NCBI RefSeq assembly: GCF_014656295.1
Contig: NZ_BNCD01000003.1
Location: 248,001 to 312,000 of the forward strand
Origin: Streptomyces sulfonofaciens
GTDB taxonomy: Bacteria > Actinomycetota > Actinomycetes > Streptomycetales > Streptomycetaceae
DNA length: 64,000 nt
Direction: 5' to 3'
Shown here: positions 54,347-63,379 of the stretch, piece by piece
Position numbering within the stretch: the first letter of the stretch is position 1
Layout of the letters: every line of letters begins with the position of its first letter
Translations under genes and position numbers: made by a program
The notes under the pieces: generated by a model
Told to the model about the DNA's origin: nothing
The model's input: the letters and a program-made list of their open reading frames with translations, nothing else
Databases searched by the model: none

Positions 54347-57300
54347 TCAGCCGGCCAGGCAGGCCGGACCGAGCAGGACCTTCAGGTCGCCGAAGAGCGC
54401 CGGGTCGGGCTGGACGCGGTGCCTGTCCAGACGGAGCACGGTGGTCTTCCGCGTCCCCTGGAGCTTGATCCGCACCTCGCTGTTGCCCCGGTGGTGACTG
54501 AGGATCTCGCCGAGCCGGCTCACCATGGGCGGCGTCACCTTCACCGTCGGAATGGTGATCACCACGGGGGCGTTGGCGCCCGCGTTCGACAGGTCGGGGA
54601 CCATCAGTTCCATCGCGACCAGGCGGGGCACGTCCTCGCGCTTGTCGAGCCGGCCCTTGACGAACACCACCGCGTCCTCGACGAGTTGGGTGGAGACCAA
54701 CTGGTAGGTGGCGGGGAAGAACATGCACTCGATCGAGCCGGCCAGGTCCTCCACCGTGGCGATCGCCCAGGCGTTGCCCTGCTTGGTCATCTTGCGCTGC
54801 AGCCCGGAGATGATGCCGCCGATGGTGACGACCGCGCCGTCGGAGTAGTCACCGCTGGTGAGCTGGCCGATACCGGCGTCCGCCTTGTCCGAGAGCACGT
54901 GTTCGAGGCCGAACAGCGGGTGGTCGGAGACGTACAGGCCGAGCATCTCCCGCTCCTGGGCGAGGAGGTAGGTCTTCTCCCACTCGTCGGTGCCGAACTC
55001 GACGTCCATACCGAAGCCGGGCTCGTCGCTGCCCTCGTCCCCCATGCCGCCGAAGAGGTCGAACTGCCCCTCGGCCTCCTTGCGCTTCACCTGCACCACG
55101 TTGTCGATCATGGGCTCGTACTGCGCGGTGAGGCCCTTGCGGGTGTGGCCCATGGTGTCGAAGGCGCCGGCCTTGATCAGGGACTCCGTGGTCCGCTTGT
55201 TGCAGGCGACCGCCTCGACCTTGTCGAGGTAGTCGGGGAAGGAGGTGTACTTCCCCTTGGCCTTGCGGCTGCGGATGATCGACTCCACCACGTTGGTGCC
55301 GACGTTGCGCACCGCGGAGAGGCCGAAGAGGATGACGTCGTCACCCTGGGCGGCGAAGTTGTGCTGGGACTCGTTGACGTCCGGCGGGAGCACCTTGATG
55401 CCCATGCGGCGGCACTCGTTGAGGTAGACCGCGGACTTGTCCTTGTCGTCCTTGACCGAGGTGAGCAGCGCCGCCATGTACTCGGCCGGGTGGTTGGCCT
55501 TGAGGTACGCGGTCCAGTAGGAGACGAGGCCGTACGCGGCGGAGTGGGCCTTGTTGAACGCGTATCCGGCGAACGGCACCAGGACGTCCCACAGGGCCTG
55601 GATGGCCTCGTCGCTGAAGCCCTTCTTGCGGGCTCCCGCCTGGTAGATGACGAAGTTCTTCTCCAGCTCCTCGGGCTTCTTCTTGCCCATCACCCGGCGC
55701 AGCACGTCGGCCTCGCCGAGCGAGTAGCCCGCGACGATCTGGGCGGCCTTCTGCACCTGCTCCTGGTAGACGATCAGACCGTAGGTGACGTCCAGGACCT
55801 CCCGAAGGGGCTCCTCCAGCTCCTTGTGGATCGGGGTGATCTCCTGCTGGCCGTTCTTGCGCAGGGCGTAGTTCGTGTGCGAGTTCATGCCCATCGGACC
55901 GGGCCTGTACAGGGCCGAGACGGCGGAGATGTCCTCGAAGTTGTCGGGCTTCATCAGGCGCAGCAGGGAGCGCATGGGCCCGCCGTCGAACTGGAAGACG
56001 CCAAGGGTGTCACCGCGCTGGAGCAGGTCGAAGGTCGTCGGGTCGTCGAGCGGAAGGCTCAGCAGGTCGATGTCGACGCCCTTGTTGGACTTCACCATCT
56101 TCACGGCGTCGTCCATGATCGTCAGGTTGCGCAGGCCGAGGAAGTCCATCTTCAGCAGGCCGAGCGACTCGCAGCTCGGGTAGTCCCACTGGGTGATGGT
56201 GACGTGGTCGGTGTGGCGCACCCAGACGGGGACGTGGTCCACGATGGGCTCGCTGGACATGATCACGCCGGCGGCGTGCACGCCCATCTGCCGGACCAGG
56301 CCCTCCACACCGCGCGCGGTGTCGATGACCTTCTTCACGTCCGGCTCGTTCTCGTACATCCCGCGGACCTCGCCGGCCTCCGAGTAGCGGGGGTGCTTGG
56401 AGTCCGTGATGCCGGAGAGCGGGATGCCCTTGCCGAGCACGTCGGCCGGCATGGCCTTGGTGATGCGGTCGCCCATGGCGTAGGGGTAGCCCAGCACGCG
56501 CGCGGAGTCCTTGATCGCGTTCTTGGCCTTGATCGTGCCGTAGGTGCCGATCATGGCGACCTTGTCCTCGCCGTACTTCTCCGTCACGTAGCGGATCACC
56601 TCGACGCGCCGGCGCTCGTCGAAGTCGATGTCGACGTCGGGCATCGAGATGCGCTCGGGGTTGAGGAACCGCTCGAAGATCAGGCCGTGCGGGATCGGGT
56701 CGAGGTCGGTGATGCCCATGGCGTACGCCACGATGGAGCCCGCCGCGGAGCCGCGGCCGGGGCCGACCGCGATGCCGTTGTTCTTCGCCCACATGATGAA
56801 GTCGGCGACGACGAGGAAGTAGCCCGGGAACCCCATCTGGATGATGACGTCCATCTCGTAGTCCGCCTGGCGCTGGCGGTCCTCGGGGATCCCGCCCGGG
56901 AAGCGGCGCTCCATGCCGCGCCGCACCTCCTCCTGGAACCAGGTGACCTCGGTGTAGCCGTCCGGGATGTCGAACTTCGGCATCAGGTCGCGCTTGGTGA
57001 ACATCCCCTCGGTGTCGACCTGCTCGGCGACCAGGAGGGTGTTGGCGCAGCCCTGCTGCCAGGCGTCCGAGGAGTCGATGGCGTACATCTCCTCGGTCGA
57101 CTTCAGGTAGTAGCCGGTGCCGTCGAACTTGAAGCGGTCCGGGTCGGAGAGGTTCTTGCCGGTCTGGATGCACAGCAGCGCGTCGTGCGCCGTGGCCTCG
57201 CTGGCGTAGGTGTAGTGCGAGTCGTTGGTGACCAGCGGCGGGATGCCGAGCTTCCGGCCGATCTCCAGCAGCCCGTCGCGGACCCGGCGCTCGATCTCGA

Positions 57301-57898
57301 TGCCGTGGTCCATCAGCTCCAGGAAGTAGCGGTCCTTGCCGAAGATGTCCTGGTACTCGGCGGCGGACTTCAGGGCCTCGTCGAACTGGCCGAGGCGCAG
57401 CCTGGTCTGCAACTCGCCCGAGGGGCAGCCGGTGGACGCGATCAGGCCCTCGGACCACTGGGCGATGGTCTCCTTGTCCATGCGCGGCCACTTCTGCAGC
57501 CAGCCCTCCTTGTAGGCGTCGGAGGAGAGCCGGAAGAGGTTGTGCAGGCCGGTGCTGTTCGCCGCCCAGATCGTCTTGTGGGTGTAGCCGCCGGAGCCGG
57601 AGACGTCGTCGCGCTTCTGGTGCGGCTGGCCCCACTGGATCTTGCGCTTGTTCCGCCGGGACTCCGGCGCGACGTAGGCCTCGATACCGATGATGGGGGT
57701 GATTCCGGCCTTCTTCGCGGAGTGGAAGAAGTCGTAGGCGCCGTGCAGGTTGCCGTGGTCGCTCATGGCGATGTGCGTCATGCCCATCTCCTGGCACGCG
57801 GCGAACATGTCCTTCAGCCGCGCGGCACCGTCCAGCAGCGAGTACTGGGTGTGGACGTGCAGGTGCGTGAACGGGGGCTTGTCGGACGGTGACGCCAC
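54347..57898 (-). CDS. dnaE: DNA polymerase III alpha subunit
   Basis: A 1183-residue DnaE1 replicative polymerase. The N-terminal PHP domain begins THLHVHTQYSLLDGA and has SDHGNLHGAYDF; the polymerase core has GPGRGSAAGSIVAYAMG and catalytic aspartates in SMPDVDIDFDERRR, then MDFLGLRNLTIMDDAV, and ALYRPGPMGMNSHT. The helix-hairpin-helix and C-terminal OB domain (AWAIATVEDLAGSIECMFFP) are complete. The GTG has GGAGG 9 bases upstream. The length is usual for actinobacterial DnaE1 (about 1180). It is divergent from the DUF2252 gene. Confidence 0.97.
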   Translation of the reverse strand: MASPSDKPPFTHLHVHTQYSLLDGAARLKDMFAACQEMGMTHIAMSDHGNLHGAYDFFHSAKKAGITPIIGIEAYVAPESRRNKRKIQWGQPHQKRDDVSGSGGYTHKTIWAANSTGLHNLFRLSSDAYKEGWLQKWPRMDKETIAQWSEGLIASTGCPSGELQTRLRLGQFDEALKSAAEYQDIFGKDRYFLELMDHGIEIERRVRDGLLEIGRKLGIPPLVTNDSHYTYASEATAHDALLCIQTGKNLSDPDRFKFDGTGYYLKSTEEMYAIDSSDAWQQGCANTLLVAEQVDTEGMFTKRDLMPKFDIPDGYTEVTWFQEEVRRGMERRFPGGIPEDRQRQADYEMDVIIQMGFPGYFLVVADFIMWAKNNGIAVGPGRGSAAGSIVAYAMGITDLDPIPHGLIFERFLNPERISMPDVDIDFDERRRVEVIRYVTEKYGEDKVAMIGTYGTIKAKNAIKDSARVLGYPYAMGDRITKAMPADVLGKGIPLSGITDSKHPRYSEAGEVRGMYENEPDVKKVIDTARGVEGLVRQMGVHAAGVIMSSEPIVDHVPVWVRHTDHVTITQWDYPSCESLGLLKMDFLGLRNLTIMDDAVKMVKSNKGVDIDLLSLPLDDPTTFDLLQRGDTLGVFQFDGGPMRSLLRLMKPDNFEDISAVSALYRPGPMGMNSHTNYALRKNGQQEITPIHKELEEPLREVLDVTYGLIVYQEQVQKAAQIVAGYSLGEADVLRRVMGKKKPEELEKNFVIYQAGARKKGFSDEAIQALWDVLVPFAGYAFNKAHSAAYGLVSYWTAYLKANHPAEYMAALLTSVKDDKDKSAVYLNECRRMGIKVLPPDVNESQHNFAAQGDDVILFGLSAVRNVGTNVVESIIRSRKAKGKYTSFPDYLDKVEAVACNKRTTESLIKAGAFDTMGHTRKGLTAQYEPMIDNVVQVKRKEAEGQFDLFGGMGDEGSDEPGFGMDVEFGTDEWEKTYLLAQEREMLGLYVSDHPLFGLEHVLSDKADAGIGQLTSGDYSDGAVVTIGGIISGLQRKMTKQGNAWAIATVEDLAGSIECMFFPATYQLVSTQLVEDAVVFVKGRLDKREDVPRLVAMELMVPDLSNAGANAPVVITIPTVKVTPPMVSRLGEILSHHRGNSEVRIKLQGTRKTTVLRLDRHRVQPDPALFGDLKVLLGPACLAG

Positions 57899-58192
57899 GG
57901 TGGGGGACCTCCAGCGAACGGTCGGAGAACAACCGGGAACGGTTGTCGGCTCGGGGGTGACAGCGTGGAAGTCTACGACTCGGCTGTGACATCCGTCGCA
58001 GGAGGCGCGTACTGCCACCGTACGCGCGGCACCGGGCCCTGGGACGGGCGGGCGGGGTCCCTCACGGGTAAGTTCGTGCGTTGGCACGGACGACCCCCGC
58101 CGCCGCGTGGCGTAGCCGACCTGCCCGGCGTGGCACCCGGGCCGCCCGCCCGCCCCATCGCACCTGACCACCGCACCAGGAGGCACCCACCC

Positions 58193-59548
58193 ATGCCGGA
58201 CCCGCAGCCCAGCGCCGAGCAGCGAGGCGAGCAGATTCTCGCCGTCTTCGACACCGCGTTCGGTGCACTCCTGGCCGCCGACCCGTCCGCCTTCCGGGTG
58301 AAATTCCGGAAGATGGCCGCCTCGGCCTTCGCCTTCTACCGCGGCACGGCGTGCCTCTTCTACCACGACGTGACGGCCGACATCGGGTTCGGCGCCAGGC
58401 GGGGCGGGCCGTACCTGGACGACCGCACGGCGCGCGTGTGGATCCACGGCGACCTGCACGCGGAGAACTTCGGCACCTACATGGACGCGCAGGGCCGGCT
58501 GATCTTCAATGTGAACGACTTCGACGAGGCCTACGTGGGCCCCTTCACCTGGGATCTCCAGCGGCTGGCCGCCTCGGTGGCCCTCATCGGCTACGCCAAG
58601 GCGCTCAGCGACGACCAGATCACCCGGCTGGTGCGGACCTTCGCCGCGGCGTACCGGGCCCGGATCCACGCGCTGGCGACCGGCGCCAAGAACGACGAGG
58701 TGCCGCCCTTCACCCTGGACACCGCCCAGGGCGCGCTGCTCGACGCGCTGCGCGACGCGCGCTCGCTGACCCGTTTCGGGCTGCTGGACTCGATGACCGA
58801 GATCCGTGACTTCGAGCGCCGTTTCGCGCCCGGCGGCGGCTCCGTCGAGCTGGACGCCGCCACCCGCTACAAGGTGCTGGCCGCCTTCGACGGCTACCTG
58901 GAGACGCTGCCCGAGTCGTCGTTGGCCCGCCCGGACTCCTACCGCGTCAAGGACGTGGTGGGCCGCCGCGGCATCGGCATCGGCTCCGCGGGCCTGCCCT
59001 CGTACAACATCCTCCTGGAGGGCAACAGCGACGCCCTGGAGAACGACGTCGTCATCTACATGAAGCAGGCGCAGACCCCCGCGGTCTCCCGGCACATCAC
59101 CGACCCCGCGATCCGTGACCACTGGCTGCACGAGGGGCACCGCACGGTGATCTCCCAGCGGGCCCTGCAGGCGCACGCCGACCCCTGGCTGGGGTGGACG
59201 GAGCTGGACGGCGCCGGGCAGCTCGTGGCGGAGATCTCGCCGTACGCGGTCGACCTGGACTGGTCCGACATCGACGACCCGGAGGAGGTCTCCGCGGTCA
59301 TCGCCGACCTGGGCCGCGCCACCGCCACCATGCACGCCGCCGCGGACGACGACAGCGGCTACTCCGAGCTGGTGCCGTTCTCCACCGAGCGCGCCATCGA
59401 CGCCGCGATCGCCGCCGACGAGGACGGCTTCCCCGAACTCCTGGTGGACTTCGCGCACCGCTACGGTGCACGCGCGCGTGCGGACCACCAGATCTTCGTG
59501 GACCTGTTCCGCAACGGCCGCATCCCGGGCCTCGGGAGCACCGTGTGA
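58193..59548 (+). CDS. DUF2252 family protein (kinase-like fold)
   Basis: A 451-residue DUF2252 protein. WIHGDLHAENFGTYMD and FNVNDFDEAYVGPFTWDL correspond to the catalytic HGDxxxxN and metal-binding DxD elements of aminoglycoside-phosphotransferase-like kinases. Upstream is FRKMAASAFAFYRGTACLFY, conserved in the family; downstream YNILLEGNSDALENDVVIYM with the lysine MKQAQ and YSELVPFSTERAIDAAI. The phosphate acceptor is unknown. AGGAGG lies 9 bases before the ATG. Confidence 0.9.
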   Translation: MPDPQPSAEQRGEQILAVFDTAFGALLAADPSAFRVKFRKMAASAFAFYRGTACLFYHDVTADIGFGARRGGPYLDDRTARVWIHGDLHAENFGTYMDAQGRLIFNVNDFDEAYVGPFTWDLQRLAASVALIGYAKALSDDQITRLVRTFAAAYRARIHALATGAKNDEVPPFTLDTAQGALLDALRDARSLTRFGLLDSMTEIRDFERRFAPGGGSVELDAATRYKVLAAFDGYLETLPESSLARPDSYRVKDVVGRRGIGIGSAGLPSYNILLEGNSDALENDVVIYMKQAQTPAVSRHITDPAIRDHWLHEGHRTVISQRALQAHADPWLGWTELDGAGQLVAEISPYAVDLDWSDIDDPEEVSAVIADLGRATATMHAAADDDSGYSELVPFSTERAIDAAIAADEDGFPELLVDFAHRYGARARADHQIFVDLFRNGRIPGLGSTV

Positions 59549-59679
59549 CTCGATCCGATAACTCATAGCAATTCCTTAGGGAGCTCCTACAGCACCGCGT
59601 GGCACACTCGGCCGTTGGACCCCGTACACCGCTTCCCGCGGCCCGCCGCCCGGGACCCGGCCGAAGAGACAGTCGAGAC

Positions 59680-60372
59680 GTGACCACAGCGCACATATCC
59701 GAGACGGCGCCGCGCGCACTGCGCGCCGCGCTGTTCACGGCGCTGGTCGTGACCCTGTCGTCGGCCTCGCACGTACTGCTGTCCCGGGTGCCGCTGCCGC
59801 CCGCCACCCTCGCCGCGACCGCCGCCGCGGTCTTCGCCACCGCGTACGCGCTGGCGGGCCGCGAGCGGGGTTTCGCCGGGATCGCGGGGCTGCTGATCCC
59901 GCTCGAACTGGCCGCGGACACGCTCTTCACCTCCGGTCAGCACCTCTGCTACGGCCAGGCGGGCGGCCCGGTCAGGGGCACGCTGCGCTCCGTCGGCCTC
60001 GACGTGCTGTGCGGCGGCCCCGCGGTCGGCGGGACGCTGCCCGGCGTGGCCGGCGAGGAGGGCCGGGCGCCTGCCCTGCTCGCGCATGCCGACCCCGCCT
60101 CGTGCTGGCTGCTGCTCGCCGTGCACATCGGCGTGGGGCTGCTGGCCGCGGCCTGGCTGCGGCGCGGTGAGCGGGCGCTGGGGCAACTGCTGCGCGCCGC
60201 CGTGGCCGCCACCTTCCGCCCGCTGCTGGTGGCAGTCGCAGCCGCCATGCCGCACCGTGCGCCCGCTCGGCGCCTGCCGCGCCCGGCGCACCGGCCGCAG
60301 GGCCCCGGCGCACGCGCGTGGGTGCACTCCGTGGGACGGCGCGGACCGCCGTGCTCGGCCGTATTCGCCTGA
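59680..60372 (+). CDS. Multi-pass membrane protein, function unknown
   Basis: A 230-residue protein with four to five hydrophobic helices (ALFTALVVTLSSASHVLLS; TLAATAAAVFATAYALAG; AGIAGLLIPLELAADTLFTS; CWLLLAVHIGVGLLAAAWL), some conserved-looking His/Cys positions in TSGQHLCYGQ, and a basic tail (PHRAPARRLPRPAHRPQGPG). I cannot name the family with certainty. The GTG start lacks a strong ribosome site. It precedes a DsbA-like gene by 69 bases on the same strand and might work with it in the envelope. Confidence 0.65.
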   Translation: MTTAHISETAPRALRAALFTALVVTLSSASHVLLSRVPLPPATLAATAAAVFATAYALAGRERGFAGIAGLLIPLELAADTLFTSGQHLCYGQAGGPVRGTLRSVGLDVLCGGPAVGGTLPGVAGEEGRAPALLAHADPASCWLLLAVHIGVGLLAAAWLRRGERALGQLLRAAVAATFRPLLVAVAAAMPHRAPARRLPRPAHRPQGPGARAWVHSVGRRGPPCSAVFA

Positions 60373-60441
60373 GCACCCCGTCCGCCCCCACCGTCCACGG
60401 CGCACCAGACGTGTGCGCGACATCACAGGAGACCCCTGATC

Positions 60442-61260
60442 ATGAGCAAGAGGAACAGTCAGGCCGCGAAGACGGCGGCCCGGGAACGGCTGCGCGCGGA
60501 GCGCGAGCGGCAGGCCAAGCGCGCCAAGGTCAAGCGCCAGGCCCTGGTCGGCGTCTCCGTGGTCGCCGTACTGGCCGTCGCAGGCGGTGTCGGCTACGCG
60601 GTCACGCAGGCCAACAAGCCCAGCCACTGGGAGGCCGCCAAGGACGCCAAGCTCGTCAAGCCGAAGCACAGCACTGGCGCCGACGGCACCACCGTCGTCC
60701 TCGGCAAGGCCGACGCCAAGAACACCCTCAAGATGTACGAGGACCCGCGCTGCCCGATCTGCGCGCAGTTCGAGCAGACCGTCGGCGCGACCGTCCAGAA
60801 GGACGTCGACAGCGGCAAGTACAAGATCCAGTACATCGGTGCGTCGTTCATAGACAACAACGGCGGCGAGGGGTCCAAGAACGCCCTCAGTGCCATGGGC
60901 GCCGCGCTCAACGTCAGCCCCGAGGCCTTCCTGAAGTACAAGTCGGCCCTGTACTCGGCCAAGTACCACCCGGACGAGACCACCGACAAGTTCAAGGACG
61001 ACGCCTACCTGATCAAGGTGGCGAACACCGTCGAGGGCCTGAAGGGCAACAAGGCGTTCCAGAAGGACGTCAAGGACGGCACGTTCGACAAGTGGGCGCT
61101 CGACATGTCGAAGAAGTTCGACGACAACAAGGACGGCGTCAGCGGCACCCCGACCCTCTTCATGAACGGCAAGAAGCTGGTCGGCCCCGACGGCCAGGCC
61201 GCGCCGATGACGGTCGCCGACTTCAACACCGCCGTCGACAAGGACCTGAGCAAGGGCTGA
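60442..61260 (+). CDS. DsbA-like membrane-anchored thioredoxin-fold protein (second copy)
   Basis: A 272-residue protein with a strongly basic N terminus (RAERERQAKRAKVKRQ), one membrane anchor (LVGVSVVAVLAVAGGVGYAV) and a DsbA-like domain with active site CPIC in YEDPRCPICAQFEQ and cis-proline loop GTPTLFMNGKKLVGP. It is much richer in lysine (KFKDDAYLIKV, KAFQKDVKDG) than the neighbouring proteins. ACAGGAGA lies about 9 bases before the ATG. Its paralogue at 30041-30817 has CPAC. A long hairpin terminates it. Confidence 0.9.
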   Translation: MSKRNSQAAKTAARERLRAERERQAKRAKVKRQALVGVSVVAVLAVAGGVGYAVTQANKPSHWEAAKDAKLVKPKHSTGADGTTVVLGKADAKNTLKMYEDPRCPICAQFEQTVGATVQKDVDSGKYKIQYIGASFIDNNGGEGSKNALSAMGAALNVSPEAFLKYKSALYSAKYHPDETTDKFKDDAYLIKVANTVEGLKGNKAFQKDVKDGTFDKWALDMSKKFDDNKDGVSGTPTLFMNGKKLVGPDGQAAPMTVADFNTAVDKDLSKG

Positions 61261-61282
61261 GCCGGTCTGGCCCCGTGCCCGA

Positions 61283-61337
61283 AGCGCCGTCCCGGCCGCC
61301 GGGAGCGGCGGCCGGGAGCGGCGGCCGGGACGGCGCT
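61283..61337 (+). terminator. Long-stem terminator after the second dsbA-like gene
   Basis: A perfect 18-bp stem (61283-61300 with 61320-61337), a 19-base loop made partly of a 13-bp tandem repeat (61301-61313, 61314-61326), and a TTT run at the end. Confidence 0.8.
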
Positions 61338-61451
61338 TTCCCGTCGGGGCGGGTGCGCCGGCGCCCCGGAGCCTCCCCCGTGCCCGGTGCGCCCCGGCTC
61401 CTCCGAGGCGCACCGGGCCCCACGTAGCACGCCCGGGGCGTTCGGAGCGCG

Positions 61452-62021
61452 TTACAGGCTCTCCAGGAAGCCGAGCGCCGTCCGCCAGGTCGCCTCGGCC
61501 GCCTCCGCGTCGTAGTCCGGCAGGTCGGGGTCGGTGTACAGGTGGCCGGCGCCGGGATAGCGGTACACCTCCACGTCGGCGCCCGTCCTGCCCATCCGGA
61601 GGTACCAGGCGCTCAGCCAGTCGTCCGTCTCGAAGGGGTCCGGTTCTGCCACGTGCAGTTGCACGGGAAGCCCGTCCGCGGTGGCGTCCGGCGCGAGGTC
61701 GGAGGTGCCGTGCAGGAGCAGCAGCCCGCGGGCCCTGTCGTCGCCGAGGGCCAGCGTCTGGGCGACGGAGGCGCCGAGCGAGAAGCCCCCGAAGACCAGG
61801 CCCCGCGCCGAGTAGGGTGCAGCGGCCAGCACGGCGCGCTTCAGCAGTTCGTCCCTGCCGACCTCCTCCCGGTACGCCAGGCCGTCCTCGACGGTGTCGA
61901 ACGTGCGGCCGTCGAAGAGGTCCGGCAGCCACACCCGGTGTCCCGCCGCCTCGAACCTCTCCGCCGCCGCGCGCACCGCGGGGCGCAGCCCGTACACCGA
62001 GTGGAAGAGCATGATGTCCAT
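61452..62021 (-). CDS. Dienelactone hydrolase family protein
   Basis: A 189-residue alpha/beta hydrolase of the dienelactone hydrolase group. The nucleophile elbow is GGFSLGAS, with serine where classical DLH has cysteine; the acid is in HVAEPDPFETDDWLSAW and the histidine in YPGAGHLYTDPDLPDYD. The N terminus MDIMLFHSVYGLRPAV matches this family. The substrate is unknown. No ribosome site precedes the ATG, but CACGAT lies 6 bases upstream, the leaderless pattern seen elsewhere in the window. It is divergent from the MscS gene by 46 bases. Confidence 0.88.
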   Translation of the reverse strand: MDIMLFHSVYGLRPAVRAAAERFEAAGHRVWLPDLFDGRTFDTVEDGLAYREEVGRDELLKRAVLAAAPYSARGLVFGGFSLGASVAQTLALGDDRARGLLLLHGTSDLAPDATADGLPVQLHVAEPDPFETDDWLSAWYLRMGRTGADVEVYRYPGAGHLYTDPDLPDYDAEAAEATWRTALGFLESL

Positions 62022-62054
62022 CGGGCCATCGTGCCAGGCGGGGAGAGGCCCCGT

Positions 62055-62060
62055 TACGGT
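62055..62060 (+). promoter_or_regulatory. -10 hexamer for MscS-type gene
   Basis: TACGGT, 7 bases before the ATG; suggests a leaderless message, although GAGG is also present in those 7 bases. Confidence 0.35.
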
Positions 62061-62067
62061 CGAGGGC

Positions 62068-63171
62068 ATGGAGACCGTACTGCGCACGCTGACAGTCGTC
62101 GGAGGTCCGGTGGTGGTCGCGCTCACCGTGGGCTGGGCCACCGACGACCTGCTGCGACGTGCCGACGCCCGGCACAGCGAGACACCGCTGTGGGGCCTGC
62201 TGCGCCGCTGCCGCACGCCGCTGCTGATCGTCCTGCTCACCGCCCTGTTCAGGGCCTTCTACCGGCTGCTCCCGTTCGTGCGGCTGCGCGAACACGACGA
62301 GGCGCTGGGCCAGGTGCTGACGCTGGGCCTGATAGGCGCCGGCGCCTGGCTGGTGGTGCGGATCACCGCGGCGACCGTCGAGGCCTCGTACGCCAAGTAC
62401 GCGGCCGCGCAGCGCGACGCCGCGCGGCTGCGGCGGGTGCGCACGCAGGTCACGCTCATCATGCGCATCGTGACCGCGGTGGTCGGCGTGGTGGCCGTCG
62501 CGGCGATGCTGCTGACCTTCCCCGACCTGCGCGCGGTCGGCACGTCCATGCTGGCCTCCGCCGGGGTGATCGGCATCGTGGCCGGCATCGCCGCGCAGTC
62601 CACGCTGGGCAACCTCTTCGCCGGGTTCCAGATCGCCTTCGGCGACATGGTGCGGATCGGCGACACCGTGGTCGTCAACGGCGAGTGGGGCGTGATAGAC
62701 GAGGTCACACTGACCTTCCTGACCGTGCGCACCTGGGACGAGCGCCGCATCACGATGCCGGTGTCGTACTTCACCAGCCAGCCGTTCGAGAACTGGTCGC
62801 GCGGCGGGGCGCAGATGACCGGCACCGTCTTCTTCCACCTCGACCACCGCGCTCCGGTGCCTGAGATCCGCGAGAGGCTGCGGGAGATCCTGCGCGAGTG
62901 CCCGGCCTGGGACGGCCGCGACTGGGGCCTGGCCGTCACGGACACCACGCCAAGCACCATGGAGGTGCGGGCGCTGATGACCGCCAAGGACGCGAACGAC
63001 ATCTGGTCGGTGCGGGTCACCGTCCGCGAGCAGATCATCCGCTGGCTGACCGAACAGCACCCCTACGCGCTGCCCCGCATCAACACCGCCACGGCCGTCC
63101 CGCCGCCGCGCACGGCCCGCCCCAACTCGCTCATCAAGGACGGCCGGGTGCCTCGGACGGGACGCGGGTGA
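62068..63171 (+). CDS. Small-conductance mechanosensitive channel (MscS family)
   Basis: A 367-residue MscS protein that opens under membrane tension to release solutes. Five hydrophobic segments are visible; the pore helix region is MLASAGVIGIVAGIAAQSTL then GNLFAGFQIAFGDMVRIGD, followed by the beta domain VVVNGEWGVIDEVTLTFLTV, MPVSYFTSQPFENWSR and the C-terminal alpha/beta domain. The last 35 residues are a basic Pro-rich tail (VPPPRTARPNSLIKDGRVPR). Confidence 0.93.
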   Translation: METVLRTLTVVGGPVVVALTVGWATDDLLRRADARHSETPLWGLLRRCRTPLLIVLLTALFRAFYRLLPFVRLREHDEALGQVLTLGLIGAGAWLVVRITAATVEASYAKYAAAQRDAARLRRVRTQVTLIMRIVTAVVGVVAVAAMLLTFPDLRAVGTSMLASAGVIGIVAGIAAQSTLGNLFAGFQIAFGDMVRIGDTVVVNGEWGVIDEVTLTFLTVRTWDERRITMPVSYFTSQPFENWSRGGAQMTGTVFFHLDHRAPVPEIRERLREILRECPAWDGRDWGLAVTDTTPSTMEVRALMTAKDANDIWSVRVTVREQIIRWLTEQHPYALPRINTATAVPPPRTARPNSLIKDGRVPRTGRG

Positions 63172-63223
63172 GCGCCGCCCCGCGGCCCGGCGGCGGGCGT
63201 TCGGCGCCCACCAGGGCGTGGAC

Positions 63224-63329
63224 GGCGTCGGGCCCGGGCTGCGGGGCGCCGTCCCACCCCGGGGTGCCTGGGGCGTCGGGCCCGGGCTGCCATCGGACCC
63301 TGGCTGCCTGGGGCGTCGGCCCGGGCTGC
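63224..63329. repeat. Three imperfect repeats in the mscS-GNAT gap
   Basis: A unit of type TGCCTGGGGCGTCGGGCCCG plus GGCTGC occurs at 63265-63290 and, with one base less, at 63305-63329; its last 19 bases also occur at 63224-63242. It fills most of the 208-bp gap between convergent genes. Confidence 0.75.
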
Positions 63330-63379
63330 GGGCGGCCGCTGCCGACCGGTCGGGGCGGTCGGCCGGTGCGGCGCGGCCC

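Noticed and set aside
54287..57892. A 1201-codon open frame on the plus strand opposite dnaE
   Set aside because: It mirrors dnaE codons in antisense, has Val/Leu/Gly/Arg-rich composition with no domain, and dnaE is unmistakable. High third-position GC makes such shadow frames common here.
63224..63329. CRISPR-like array
   Set aside because: Repeats are imperfect, nearly contiguous and GC-rich, without unique spacers or cas genes.
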